Positions 37,048 to 45,990 of a stretch of DNA of 64,000 nt are shown piece by piece. Each line of letters opens with the position of its first letter. Position 1 is the stretch's first letter. The notes under the pieces were generated by a model that was given only the letters and a program-made list of their open reading frames with translations, did no database searches and was not told where the DNA came from. This DNA comes from Eleftheria terrae. Lineage in GTDB: Bacteria; Pseudomonadota; Gammaproteobacteria; Burkholderiales; Burkholderiaceae_C. A program made the translations under genes and the position numbers. The stretch spans positions 2,914,001-2,978,000 of the forward strand of contig NZ_CP106951.1 in NCBI RefSeq assembly GCF_030419005.1, written 5' to 3'.

Positions 37048-40000
37048 ATGCATCATTCCGTGCAGCTGACGAGCCAACCTTGCGTTGACGAGTATGAGGA
37101 CATCTTCGTCGGGAGTGGCGAGATGGCGACCTTGATGAGGCAACACGACTGGGCGTCAACCAGCTTAGGGCCGCCGTCGAACTGGCCGCACGCGCTGAAA
37201 GTGGCGGTTCGGTTGCTGCTCACCTCCAAGTTCGAGATGTGGCTGGGGTGGGGGCCGGACATCGCCTTCCTGTACAACGATGCGTACCGTCCGACGCTTG
37301 GGGACAAACACCCCGACTCGCTCGCCAAGCCGACCCGTGTTCTTTGGTCCGAGATATGGGCTGAGGTGGAGCCCAGATTGCGGCTTGTCTACGAGAAAGG
37401 CGAGGCGACTTGGGACCGGGGTCTGCAACTCATCCTGAACCGGCACGGCTATCCTGAGGAAACCTACCACACGTTCTCCTACAGTCCCCTGCTCGGCGAC
37501 ACCGGGACGGTGGAGGGTGTCTTTTGCGCCGTCACCGAGGAGACGGAGCGAGTCATCAGTGAGCGCCGACTTGCGTCTCTTCAAGGGCTGGCTTCCGGCC
37601 TTGCAAATGCGGAGACCACCTCGGCGGTCTTCGACGCGGTAGGGCTCGCGCTCGAGCAGAACCAGCGGGACATGCCGTTCTGCGTCATCTACCTTTTCGA
37701 CGGAGCGAGGCACGCTCGCCTTGCTTGCACCGCCGGATTGCATCGTGACCACCCTCATGCGCCCGCATACGTTGCGTTGGACCAAGCGGTCACATGGGAC
37801 CTCCGAAGCGTCTGGGACGGCGTCGCAACAACGCTCCTGGATCTATCGTGCCTCCAGGACATTCCCTGTGGCGAGTGGATGCGGCCCCCGAGCACAGCAG
37901 CGCTCATTCCGCTGCTGGGCCAGGGAACTGAGCGGCCGCTGGGTGCCATGGTCGTCGGGCTGAATCCGTTTCGGCCTGCTGACAAAGACTACCTCTCCTT
38001 TCTCGACCTGTTCGCCGGCCAGATCGCCTCGCGCTTGGCAAGCGTGCAGGTATACGAAGCGGAGCGCCAGCGGTCCGCGGCACTGGCGGAGGCATTGCGG
38101 ATGCGTCAGGAGGCAGCTGACGCGCTGCGCCAAGCAAACGCCCGCCTGACGTCGGAAATTGAGCAACGGACGCAAGAGCGCGACCGGCTGCGATCGCTGT
38201 TTCAGCAGGCGCCGAGCTTCATGTGCCTGCTGCGCGGCGAGCGTCACGTCTTTGAGCTGGTCAACGATGCATATCTGCAGTTGGTTGGGCATCGTGACCT
38301 GATCGGGCGCAGCGTGCGCGAGGCGCTCCCGGAAGTCGAAGGTCAGGGGTTTTTTGAGTTGCTGGACAACGTCTATCAGACAGGCCAGCCGTTCACGGGC
38401 CGCAACCTCGGCGTGCAACTGCAGAGAGATCCTCGCGGCGTGCTGGAGCAGCGCTATATCCACCTCGTTTACCAGCCAATCCTGAGGGCCGATGGTACGG
38501 TCGACGGCATCTTCGTCGATGGATACGACGTGACTCACCAGAAGCACGCAGAGGAAGCGCTGCATGCCCTGAACGGAACGCTGGAGCAGCGCGTCGCTCA
38601 GCGTACGCAGGAATTGGCGGATGCGTTGGACCGGCTGCAACGGGAGTCTACTGAACGGGAGGCCGCGCAGCGGGCTCTGCGCCAAGCGCAGAAGATGGAG
38701 GCGCTAGGCAAGCTGACAGGCGGCGTGGCCCACGACTTCAACAACCTTCTACAGGTCGTGAGCGGCAATCTCCAACTGCTCGCTGGTGAATTGCAAGGGA
38801 AGGATCGGGCGCTGCAACGCGTTCAGAATGCGCTTTCCGGCGTGGAACGAGGGGCGAAGCTGGCGTCGCAGTTGCTCGCATTCGGTCGCCGGCAGCCGCT
38901 CGAGCCGAAGGTTGTCAACATCGGACGCTTCGTCAGGTCCATGGACGACATGTTACGGCGAGCAATCGGTGAGGAGGTCGAAGTTGAAACGGTCATCGCC
39001 GGAGGTCTCTGGAACACGCTTGTTGATGCAGGTCAGACCGAGAACGCGATTCTCAACCTTGCCATCAACGCCCGCGATGCGATGAACGGTCGAGGCCGCC
39101 TCACGATCGAAGCAAGCAACGCGATGCTGGATGACGAGTACGCGCGACTGCACGGAGATGAAGACATTCACCCGGGGCAGTACGTCCTGCTGGCAGTGTC
39201 TGACACGGGCGAGGGCATTCCGCCGCATCTCATCGATCGTGTTTTCGAGCCGTTTTTCAGCACCAAGCCCGAGGGACAGGGCACCGGGCTGGGCCTTTCA
39301 ATGGTCTATGGCTTCGTCAAGCAATCGGGCGGGCATATCAAGATTTACAGCGAACTCGGAGAGGGCACGACTGTCAAGATCTACCTTCCGCGCGCCATTG
39401 AGGCTGAGGATGTGGTAGCCGATACCGCTCCTGCCCCCGTGCGAGGCGGGAGCGAGACCGTCTTGGTGGTCGAGGATGACGAAGCTGTGCGAGACACGGC
39501 TGTCGCGCTTCTCGCTGATCTAGGCTACGTTGTGCTGAAGGCCAAGGATGCATCCAGCGCGCTCACGGTCATCGACAGTGGCGTGCCGATCGACCTGCTT
39601 TTCACCGACGTCGTCATGCCGGGTCCCCTCCGAAGTCCAGAGTTGGCACGCAAGGCGCGCGAGCGCTTGCCCAATATCAGCGTGCTGTTCACTTCCGGCT
39701 ACACCGAAAATTCGATCGTTCACGGCGGGCGGCTGGACCCCGGCGTGGAACTGCTGTCTAAGCCGTACACCCGCGAAGCGCTGGCTCGCAAGGTTCGGCA
39801 CGTGCTTGGTAATGATGCGCAACGTCGCTCGGCAGCAGCGCAGAGCGCCTCCTTCGCCGCAACGCGCATACTCTCGGAAGGAGCGCGGTGGTCAACACCA
39901 AGCGGCGCGACCGTGCTGTTCGTTGAGGACGATTGTCTGATCCGCGACACCACGACTGAGCTGCTGCGGCATGAGGGCTACCGTGTGCTCAACGCCGCGG

Positions 40001-40284
40001 ACGCCGGGACGGCCCTGCGCAAGCTGTCGGAGCACCGCGTCGATGTCCTGCTGGCAGATGTCGGCCTGCCAGGGACTTCTGGCACTGCGCTCGCACAGCA
40101 AGCGCGGCAGCAACAACCGGACATCGCCATCGTGTTTGCGACGGGGGACTACGCCGCAAGCTGGAGCGAAGGGTTAGGCGGTGCGGTGTTGCTGATGAAA
40201 CCCTACGAGGCATCCGAGTTGTACGAGGCGGTTCGGAAGGCACTCCAAGTTCGGCTGAACTGTCCTAGTCGAGACTTGATCTGA
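37048..40284 (+). CDS. PAS-GAF-PAS hybrid histidine kinase with two receivers, 3' end altered
   Basis: 1078 aa, soluble. Order: PAS-like domain (about 30-165), GAF (about 185-340), coiled coil, PAS (about 395-510), HisKA with LTGGVAHDFNNLLQ (His near 561), HATPase (NLAINARDAM, VSDTGEGIP, GTGLGLSMVYGF), receiver 1 (VLVVEDDEAVRD, LLFTDVVMPG) and receiver 2 (VLFVEDDCLIRD, VLLADVGLPGTSG, LLMKPYEA). The last codons CPSRDLI and the TGA are the end of IS copy 3, so the natural C-terminus after receiver 2 is lost; receiver 2 itself appears complete. ATG 37123, preceded by GGGAG, is a possible alternative start (MATLMRQHDWASTSLG). Partner and signal unknown. Confidence 0.9.
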   Translation: MHHSVQLTSQPCVDEYEDIFVGSGEMATLMRQHDWASTSLGPPSNWPHALKVAVRLLLTSKFEMWLGWGPDIAFLYNDAYRPTLGDKHPDSLAKPTRVLWSEIWAEVEPRLRLVYEKGEATWDRGLQLILNRHGYPEETYHTFSYSPLLGDTGTVEGVFCAVTEETERVISERRLASLQGLASGLANAETTSAVFDAVGLALEQNQRDMPFCVIYLFDGARHARLACTAGLHRDHPHAPAYVALDQAVTWDLRSVWDGVATTLLDLSCLQDIPCGEWMRPPSTAALIPLLGQGTERPLGAMVVGLNPFRPADKDYLSFLDLFAGQIASRLASVQVYEAERQRSAALAEALRMRQEAADALRQANARLTSEIEQRTQERDRLRSLFQQAPSFMCLLRGERHVFELVNDAYLQLVGHRDLIGRSVREALPEVEGQGFFELLDNVYQTGQPFTGRNLGVQLQRDPRGVLEQRYIHLVYQPILRADGTVDGIFVDGYDVTHQKHAEEALHALNGTLEQRVAQRTQELADALDRLQRESTEREAAQRALRQAQKMEALGKLTGGVAHDFNNLLQVVSGNLQLLAGELQGKDRALQRVQNALSGVERGAKLASQLLAFGRRQPLEPKVVNIGRFVRSMDDMLRRAIGEEVEVETVIAGGLWNTLVDAGQTENAILNLAINARDAMNGRGRLTIEASNAMLDDEYARLHGDEDIHPGQYVLLAVSDTGEGIPPHLIDRVFEPFFSTKPEGQGTGLGLSMVYGFVKQSGGHIKIYSELGEGTTVKIYLPRAIEAEDVVADTAPAPVRGGSETVLVVEDDEAVRDTAVALLADLGYVVLKAKDASSALTVIDSGVPIDLLFTDVVMPGPLRSPELARKARERLPNISVLFTSGYTENSIVHGGRLDPGVELLSKPYTREALARKVRHVLGNDAQRRSAAAQSASFAATRILSEGARWSTPSGATVLFVEDDCLIRDTTTELLRHEGYRVLNAADAGTALRKLSEHRVDVLLADVGLPGTSGTALAQQARQQQPDIAIVFATGDYAASWSEGLGGAVLLMKPYEASELYEAVRKALQVRLNCPSRDLI

Positions 40285-41030
40285 CAGACAAGCCGTCAAG
40301 CGACGGCCGTATCGGTGTGAGGTGTCTGCTTGATCTGATCCAGCTGTTTATCGTACGCCAGCGTTGCACTCTCGATAAAGGTCTGCAGCGGCGTTTTACC
40401 GTAGCAGTACTTGCCCGAGTGCGTCCGCTCGGCGTTGTAGCTCTGCATCCACTCGTCAACGTCCACCTGCAGTTCGTCCAGCGAGTTGTACAGCTTGCGC
40501 CGGAAGGCGCTGGCGTAGAACTCGTTCTGGATGGTCTGATGGAAGCGCTCGCAGATCCCGTTGGTCTGAGGCCTCTTCGTGCGCGTGCGCGTGTGCTCGA
40601 TGTTCTCCAGGTCCAGATACAGCGCGAACTCGTGCGTCTCCCGGTTGCCGCAGTACTCGCTGCCACGGTCGGTCAGGATGCGCAGCAGCGGCACCCCGTG
40701 GTCCTCGAAGAACGGCAGCACCCGGTCGTTGAGCATATCCGCCGCCGTGATCGCATGCTTGCGGTCGTAGAGTTTGACGAACGCGAGCTTGCTGTACGTG
40801 TCGATGAAGGTCTGCTGGTAGATGCGCCCTACGCCTTTGAGATTGCCCACGTAGTAGGTGTCCTGCGAGCCGAGGTAGCCCGGGTGCTCGGTCTCGATCT
40901 CGCCGTGCGCTTCCTTCTCCTGCTTGGCCTTCTCCAGCGCACGGACCTGATCCTCTGTGAGAATCACGCCCTCCTGCGCCACCTTGGCCGACAGCGCCTT
41001 CAGGCGCAGTTGGAAGCGTAAGCTCCCCTG

Positions 41031-41906
41031 TCAAGCAGACAGTTGAATACTGAAGTTTGCGGCGGTTGTGGTCGTCAAACGTGGCATGAACTGGCGTGGC
41101 GGAATGCCGCCCAGCGAGTCATGCGGTCGGTACTCGTTGTACTGCGTTATCCACTCCTCGGTGATCGCCTTGACTTGTTCAATCGAGCTGAACAGGTAGG
41201 CGTCGAGCACCTCGGTGCGGTAGGTCTTGTTGAATCGTTCGATGTACGCGTTCTGGTTCGGCTCGCCGGGCTCGATGTAGTTCAGCGCGATGCCGTTGCG
41301 CTGCGCCCATTTCACGAAGTCATGGCTGGTCATCTCCGGGCCGTTGTCCATGCGGATTGACTTCGGCGGTCCGTACCACTCGATCAACCGATCCAGCGTC
41401 CTGATCAGCAGCGTCGAAGGGATGGACTGCGACACCTCGATGGCCAGCGCTTCGCGGTTGGCCTCGTCGATCACGTTGAGCGTGCGGAACCGCCGTCCGT
41501 CGTACAGCACGTCGTGCATGAAGTCCAGCGCCCAGCCGTCGTTGACAAAGCCGGTGGCCGCCAGCGGGACCGGAACTCGTTTGGGGATGCGTTTTCTCGT
41601 GCGCCGCGGGATGTTCAGCCCCAGCTCGCAGTACACGCGCCAGACCCGCTTGTGGTTCCATGGCCGGCCATCCAGGCGCAGCCGGTCGAAGCACTTCCAG
41701 AACCCCCAGCGGCCGTTCTTCTCCACCACGCCGTTGAGCGCGTCGATGACCTCGGCATCCTTCTCCTGGGGTAGTACCGGCGTCTTGTAGTACGCCGCCC
41801 GCGACAAGCCTGCAACCGTGCAGGCTCGCGCAATCGACAAGCGATGCTCGGTCACCATGACCTGCACCACCTGCCGCTTCGCGGACGGCGTCAGAACTTT
41901 TTTGAC
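41031..41906 (-). CDS. IS3-family OrfB integrase
   Basis: About 291 aa counted from VKKVLTPSAKRQVVQVMVTE. HTH_21 (RLSIARACTVAGLSRAAYYK), then the rve core with catalytic residues in GWALDFMHDVL, SIRMDNGPEMTS and QNAYIERFNKTYRTEVLDAY, ending YNEYRPHDSLGGIPPRQF. It overlaps OrfA in the -1 frame and is made by frameshifting at the slippery A-run. Confidence 0.92.
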   Translation of the reverse strand, partial: VKKVLTPSAKRQVVQVMVTEHRLSIARACTVAGLSRAAYYKTPVLPQEKDAEVIDALNGVVEKNGRWGFWKCFDRLRLDGRPWNHKRVWRVYCELGLNIPRRTRKRIPKRVPVPLAATGFVNDGWALDFMHDVLYDGRRFRTLNVIDEANREALAIEVSQSIPSTLLIRTLDRLIEWYGPPKSIRMDNGPEMTSHDFVKWAQRNGIALNYIEPGEPNQNAYIERFNKTYRTEVLDAYLFSSIEQVKAITEEWITQYNEYRPHDSLGGIPPRQFMPRLTTTTAANFSIQLSA

Positions 41907-42157
41907 AGCACGTCCTTGATGGCCGCGTTCTCCAACGCCAGGTCCGCGTACATGCGCTTCAGCCGCGAGTTCTCGGCTTCGAGTTCGCGCATGCGCGTCA
42001 GGTCCGATACCGTGGCCCCAGCGTACTTGCTCTTCCACGCGTAGTACGTCGCCGCGCTGATGCCGTGCTTGCGGCACACCTCGGCCACCAGCATTCCGGC
42101 TTCCCCTTCCTTCAAGATCGCCACGATCTGGCTCTCGCTGAACTTGCTCTTCCTCAT
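41891..42157 (-). CDS. IS3-family OrfA
   Basis: 88 aa: MRKSKFSESQIVAILKEGEA, VCRKHGISAATYYAWKSKYA, then a leucine-zipper tail and KDVLSKKF. The end TCA-AAA-AAG-TTC-TGA contains the classic A6G slippery sequence for -1 frameshifting into OrfB. Confidence 0.93.
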   Translation of the reverse strand: MRKSKFSESQIVAILKEGEAGMLVAEVCRKHGISAATYYAWKSKYAGATVSDLTRMRELEAENSRLKRMYADLALENAAIKDVLSKKF

Positions 42158-42677
42158 TCGGCCTCTTCCTTCCTATGACGCCGCATTCTCCAAAAATCGG
42201 TTGTCTACTCACAGGGGGAGCTTACGGAAGGTCTGCAAGTCATGGCGCAGCCAGATCGTGCGCACGCCGGCGGGTGATACGCTGATGGCGCGCTTTCTCA
42301 ACTCGTTGGCAACGCGCACCTGGCCGTATGCCGGCTGCTCCAGCGCGAAGTCGATCACCGCTCGCTCGATGATGGGGTCCGCCCGGTTCTTCAGGTTGGG
42401 CTTCTTGCGGGAGATCTCTGCGAGCGCCGTTTCTCCGCCCGTCTCGTACAGTTCCTTGAAGCGGTAGAAGCTGTCTCGGCTGAAACCCAGCACCTTGCAT
42501 GCTTCTGATACGCTGCCCAGCGTCTGCGCCAGCTTCAATAGCCCGATCTTGTTGCGAATGATCTTCTGATCTTGTGTCATCTGACTTCCTTGAACGCCCT
42601 GTCGGGCAAGGGTAATGTCAGATCAAGTCGTAGCTATGACATCTTAGTGAAACGATGTCTGCGAATCCCACAACTAA

Positions 42678-42923
42678 TCAGCTAGGAAACACTGCGGTGT
42701 AGCGCGCTTCAAAACTGGGGTAAACAGGCTCTTTTGCGCGGGCAGCCTCATAGGCCTCCTCCAGCTCCCCGAGCACGCGGTCAATGTCCATGACCCGCTC
42801 TGACAGGCGCTCATCCTCCTCGACCTCGTCCGAGACCTCCTGGATCCGCTTGAGCAGCCGTTCTCGCTCGTTCAGCACGGACGAAACAAGAATGGACAGG
42901 CATTGCATCGACAGTTCAGACAT
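42678..42923 (-). CDS. Tsi2-like immunity/antitoxin protein
   Basis: 81 aa from ATG 42923 with a GGAGAA box. Acidic, predicted two-helix hairpin: LSMQCLSILVSSVLNERERL, EVSDEVEEDERLSERVMDID, VLGELEEAYEAARAKEPVYP. Size (Tsi2 is 77 aa), charge and layout match Tsi2 of Pseudomonas, including QC near the start, the LE/LK.AYE.A stretch and a Pro/Tyr end. It starts 23 bp after the Tse2-like gene stop on the same strand. Expected to bind and neutralise the toxin. Similarity is judged by eye from memory of Tsi2. Confidence 0.7.
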   Translation of the reverse strand: MSELSMQCLSILVSSVLNERERLLKRIQEVSDEVEEDERLSERVMDIDRVLGELEEAYEAARAKEPVYPSFEARYTAVFPS

Positions 42924-42946
42924 GGGGTTCTTCTCCAGGATCGTTT

Positions 42947-43504
42947 TTACTCGGCCACAGCCTTCGCTGCGAGGCCTTTGAGATGCTGCAGAAACAGCGA
43001 CAGTGGCATGTCGTCTTTGGGGGCGACGGTGTAGTGGGTGGGTCTGCTGCTCGTGGCAAAAGGAGCATCTCGCGTTACGGCAAGTGCTGGGGGCAGTGCC
43101 GTCCCAGCAGGCAGCCGATACCACTCGAACTTGGGCAGTAGCGTGTTCTTCTTGTCGAACACAGACACCCCTCGATGGTCGCCCTTCATGGTGCGACATC
43201 CCTTGACCATCAACTTGTCCGCGTTGCGCAACATGTCGGCGGTGAGGGGTTTCGCCTGGTCCTCCGTCGCCAGCTGGCCAAAGTCGCTTCCGACATACTG
43301 CGGACTCTGTCCCTGCTGATTGACAGCGAGGACGTCTGGGCGCCGCAGGTCCTGCTTGGTGTACCAGCCGATCAATGTCGGCTGCATCAGGTCCGTCGCG
43401 TCGCCCTTCCTACGACCACGATAAAGATCGACCGGCGTACTTTCGTCGTAATAGCGATCAAGGGCACCCGCCTTTTCATAGACCCGGCGCAGTTCTTGGC
43501 TCAT
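42947..43504 (-). CDS. Tse2-like ADP-ribosyltransferase-fold toxin
   Basis: 185 aa, AGGGAG box before ATG 43504. The C-terminal half matches Tse2: RGVSVFDKKNTL (Tse2 GTSVFDRAGVL), YRLPAGTALPPALAVTRDA (Tse2 VIPDGTDIPPDLKVKQD) and RPTHYTVAPKDDMPLSLFL (Tse2 QATHYTIMPAKPMYREVL); near the N-terminus VDLYRG corresponds to LTLYRA. Tse2 is a cytoplasmic, bacteriostatic toxin with an ADP-ribosyltransferase-like fold, injected by a type VI secretion system in Pseudomonas. No T6SS gene is in the window and there is no signal peptide, so here it may work as a toxin-antitoxin pair or as an orphan effector. Confidence 0.8.
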   Translation of the reverse strand: MSQELRRVYEKAGALDRYYDESTPVDLYRGRRKGDATDLMQPTLIGWYTKQDLRRPDVLAVNQQGQSPQYVGSDFGQLATEDQAKPLTADMLRNADKLMVKGCRTMKGDHRGVSVFDKKNTLLPKFEWYRLPAGTALPPALAVTRDAPFATSSRPTHYTVAPKDDMPLSLFLQHLKGLAAKAVAE

Positions 43505-44505
43505 CGATTTTGCTCCCTGTTGCCTAGCACCTCAATTGTGCAGTCTGCTCGCTCATGGTCGAGGCGCTCCCCCCATAACGAGGGGGTACCGGTGCACATC
43601 GGTCTAAGAAGTTCCACGACAACCTGCGGACCGGCCCAGCAGAGGCCGTCCTCGCCACGTAGTCCGCTGTTAAGCCGCCGGCGATGGTGCAGCTAGAGTC
43701 AGCACCCGACCGTTGCGCCATCGAGCGCATCCGCCGCAGCTTGCTGGAGACGGGCGAAGATCTCCCGCATCGCCGGATCCACGAATGCGAGCACCGGATT
43801 GCTGTCGGCTCGCCGCCGAAGCAGCGCGAGCGCGGTGCAGCGCGGCACGTTGCGCAGCGGTCGCAGTGCCACCTCCTTGGGCCGGTGAACCGCAAGGACT
43901 GAGGGAAGCAAGGCCACACCCAGCCCTGCCGCGACCAAGTCCAGGACCCGGTGCACCGTCGCGACCTCATAGTGCACGTAGGGCTGGAATCTGGCCTTCG
44001 CAAAGATCGGGTCGGGCCGGTCCCCGCGTGCTAGCCAAGATTGCTCACTGAAGGCCGCGAATCGGTCCTCGACGAACTGCTGCAATCTCAAGGACTCTTG
44101 TCTGGCCCGAGGATCTTGCTGATGCATTGCTATGCAGAGCCGGTCCTCCAAGTGGCACGCCACCGACACCGCGGAATGCCTCGGCCGCAGGCACGCCATA
44201 CCAATGTCGATTTCATTCGCAAGCAAGGCTTCGGTTTGCTCGGTGCTTGCGATGTCGCGCACGTCCATGTCGAATTCGGAGAAGTGCGCCTGCAGTCGGG
44301 CTGCGAGCCCAGGCAGCACCGGAATCGCCAACGAAGGAGCGATGCCGACCCTGAGTCGGTGCTTCTCCACGCCCCTTGCACGACGCGCCAGGTCTGCCAG
44401 GCGTCCCATGGACGCAAGTTGCACGCGGGCCTCGGGCAGCAGCGCTTTGCCGGCGGGCGTCAACACAACTCCCCTTGCATGCCGAGCGAACAGCAGGACC
44501 CCTAG

Positions 44506-45860
44506 CAGGCTGCTGAAATACTGCGCTGAAGCACCTACCTCGACCCGCGAGCTGATGGAGTTTCGGTAGCTGCCGTCGCGAGGAGTGTCAGAAGGGCCAT
44601 TTCCGGGCCGGTTCGCCCCTGTGGAGGGCCGAGTTGCGCACCTGCGCTGCTCATCTGGCGCCTTGCAGACGGACCTGTCCCAGCGAGCGCATGCGCACCA
44701 AGTTGTAGGCCGCCATGTTCAGCACGAACAACTGGTCCACCTTCTTGAGTCCGCGCACCATCACCTGCCGGATCGAGCCGATGGTCTTGGCCCACCCGAA
44801 GGCCTGCTCGATGCGCTTGCGGCATTGCATCGACAACGCGTACCCGTCGGTCTGGGCGATCTCATCGGGCACCGCCGAGCGACGCCCCGACTTGTTCTGC
44901 GCCACATGAGGCTCGACCTTGAGCTGCTGCAACTCGGCGATGAACTGCGCCGCGTCGTAGCCCTTGTCTGCACCCAGCGTGATCTCTGCCTCAGGGTTGA
45001 CCTGCCGGGCATCGTTGATCATGGCCCGGGCCGCCGCGCGCTCGGCATAGCCGTCTGCCTGAGTGACCACGGCATTGACGATCAGGCCGTGCCGGTTGTC
45101 CATCAGTGTGTGGCCCATGAAGCGCATCTCGCTGGCAGTCTTGCCCTTGCAATACAGGCGGCTGTCTGGATCGGTCTTCGATTCGTGCGTGTCGTTGCTG
45201 CGCGGCTGGCCCCGGAAGTCGCTGCCATCGTTGCTGCTGCCACCGCCCGCGTCGTCGTCGTCACCGGCCTTCTTGGGCACAAAGCTCTTGTGGCTGGCCC
45301 ACGCCTGGATCAGCGTGCCGTCCACACTGAAGTGTTCCTTGGACAGCCAGTTCTTGCGCTCGGCTTGCGCCAGCACTTCGTTGAAGAACGCGACCACCGC
45401 ATCGTGCTCGATCAAGCGCTGTCGGTTCTTGCTGAATACCGTGGGCACCCACACGTTGTCGTCCATCGATAGGCCGATGAACCAGCGAAACAGCAAGTTG
45501 TATTGCACTTGCTCCATCAGCAGTCGCTCCGAGCGCACCGAGTACAGCACCTGCAGCAACATCGCCCGTAGCAGCTTCTGCGGGGCGATGCTCGGACGCC
45601 CGCCCTTGGCGGCGTCCTCATACATGTCGGCGAACATGTCTTCAAGCTCGATCAACGCGTCGTTGACCATCGCGCGTATCGCTCGCAGCGGATGCGTGGC
45701 CGGCACGAAGTCGTCCAGCTTCTTGACGCTGAACAGGCTCTCGGTGAAGGTGTCGGGACCGCGCATAGGTGACAACAAGATTCAGGTTCGGGTGCTGGGT
45801 GACACTGTGCCGCATCTCCGCCAGGATGCGCTGCCGACGGCGAGGTATTTCAGCAGCCTG
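44506..45860 (-). mobile_element. IS5/IS1182-type insertion sequence, complete
   Basis: 1355 bp with inverted repeats CAGGCTGCTGAAATA at both ends and a perfect 4-bp CTAG duplication (44502-44505 and 45861-45864). One DDE transposase gene on the minus strand. A palindromic 4-bp target would suit IS1182 or the IS5 group; I cannot decide between them. Confidence 0.9.
44651..45778 (-). CDS. DDE transposase (IS5/IS1182 type)
   Basis: 375 aa: MRGPDTFTESLFSVKKLDDF, PLRAIRAMVNDALIELEDMF, GGRPSIAPQKLLRAMLLQVL, then catalytic Asp in HFSVDGTLIQAWA, second Asp in ITLGADKGYDAAQF and the C-terminal Glu region YALSMQCRKRIEQAFGWAKT. An Asp/Gly/Ser-rich insert with DDDD lies after FVPKKAG. Full length and probably active. 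Confidence 0.92.
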   Translation of the reverse strand: MLSPMRGPDTFTESLFSVKKLDDFVPATHPLRAIRAMVNDALIELEDMFADMYEDAAKGGRPSIAPQKLLRAMLLQVLYSVRSERLLMEQVQYNLLFRWFIGLSMDDNVWVPTVFSKNRQRLIEHDAVVAFFNEVLAQAERKNWLSKEHFSVDGTLIQAWASHKSFVPKKAGDDDDAGGGSSNDGSDFRGQPRSNDTHESKTDPDSRLYCKGKTASEMRFMGHTLMDNRHGLIVNAVVTQADGYAERAAARAMINDARQVNPEAEITLGADKGYDAAQFIAELQQLKVEPHVAQNKSGRRSAVPDEIAQTDGYALSMQCRKRIEQAFGWAKTIGSIRQVMVRGLKKVDQLFVLNMAAYNLVRMRSLGQVRLQGAR

Positions 45861-45990
45861 CTAGCTCTTCTTCTAGTTGACGGATCTGCTTCGACAAGGC
45901 TGGTTGAGCGATGAACAGCCCCTCTGCCGCCACACTGAAACTGCCGGCTTCTGCAACAGCTGCGAAGTAGCGCAGGTGTCTCAGCTCCAT

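Larger units (their letters stand above)
41017..42226 (-). mobile_element. IS3-family insertion sequence nested in IS copy 3
   Basis: 1210 bp. Ends CGTAAGCTCCCCTGTCAAGC (left) and, on the opposite strand, CGTAAGCTCCCCCTGTGAGT (right). A perfect 4-bp repeat GAAG flanks it (41013-41016, 42227-42230), established by comparison with the uninterrupted copy 2. The 4-bp duplication and OrfA type suggest the IS407-like subgroup. Confidence 0.92.
40296..42580 (-). pseudogene. transposase of IS copy 3, interrupted
   Basis: The first 119 codons are at 42580-42227 and the remainder at 41016-40296, separated by the IS3-family insertion. Both parts match the intact transposase at 16872-17942 closely (differences include FFEDHGVP for FFEEHGVP and HTDTAVA for HADTAVA). 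The interruption falls after LRHDLQTF, before the catalytic core. Confidence 0.88.
40261..42641 (-). mobile_element. IS481-like insertion sequence, copy 3, interrupted by IS3
   Basis: Minus-strand copy of the element at 16811-17977. After subtracting the inserted 1210-bp IS3 and its 4-bp duplication the length is 1167 bp, equal to copy 2. Flanks GCTGAAC and TCTTAGT do not match, so recombination or deletion removed the target repeat. The left end supplies the stop codon of the 1078-aa kinase. Confidence 0.9.
43699..45990 (-). pseudogene. LysR-family regulator split by an IS
   Basis: The N-terminal part starts at ATG 45990 behind a GGAGGT box: [20 protein letters not shown], the winged HTH through IRQLEEEL at 45865. 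The rest resumes at 44501: GVLLFARHARGVVLTPAGKA and a complete effector-binding domain to the stop at 43699. Removing 44506-45860 and one CTAG gives a continuous frame across LEEEL-GVLLF of about 311 aa, the normal LysR length. The fragment downstream lacks the DNA-binding domain and the upstream fragment stops at TGA within the IS end. Target genes unknown. Confidence 0.9.

Noticed and set aside
37715..38685. Minus-strand frames over the 1078-aa kinase
   Set aside because: Antisense to GAF and PAS domains that are clearly coding on the plus strand.
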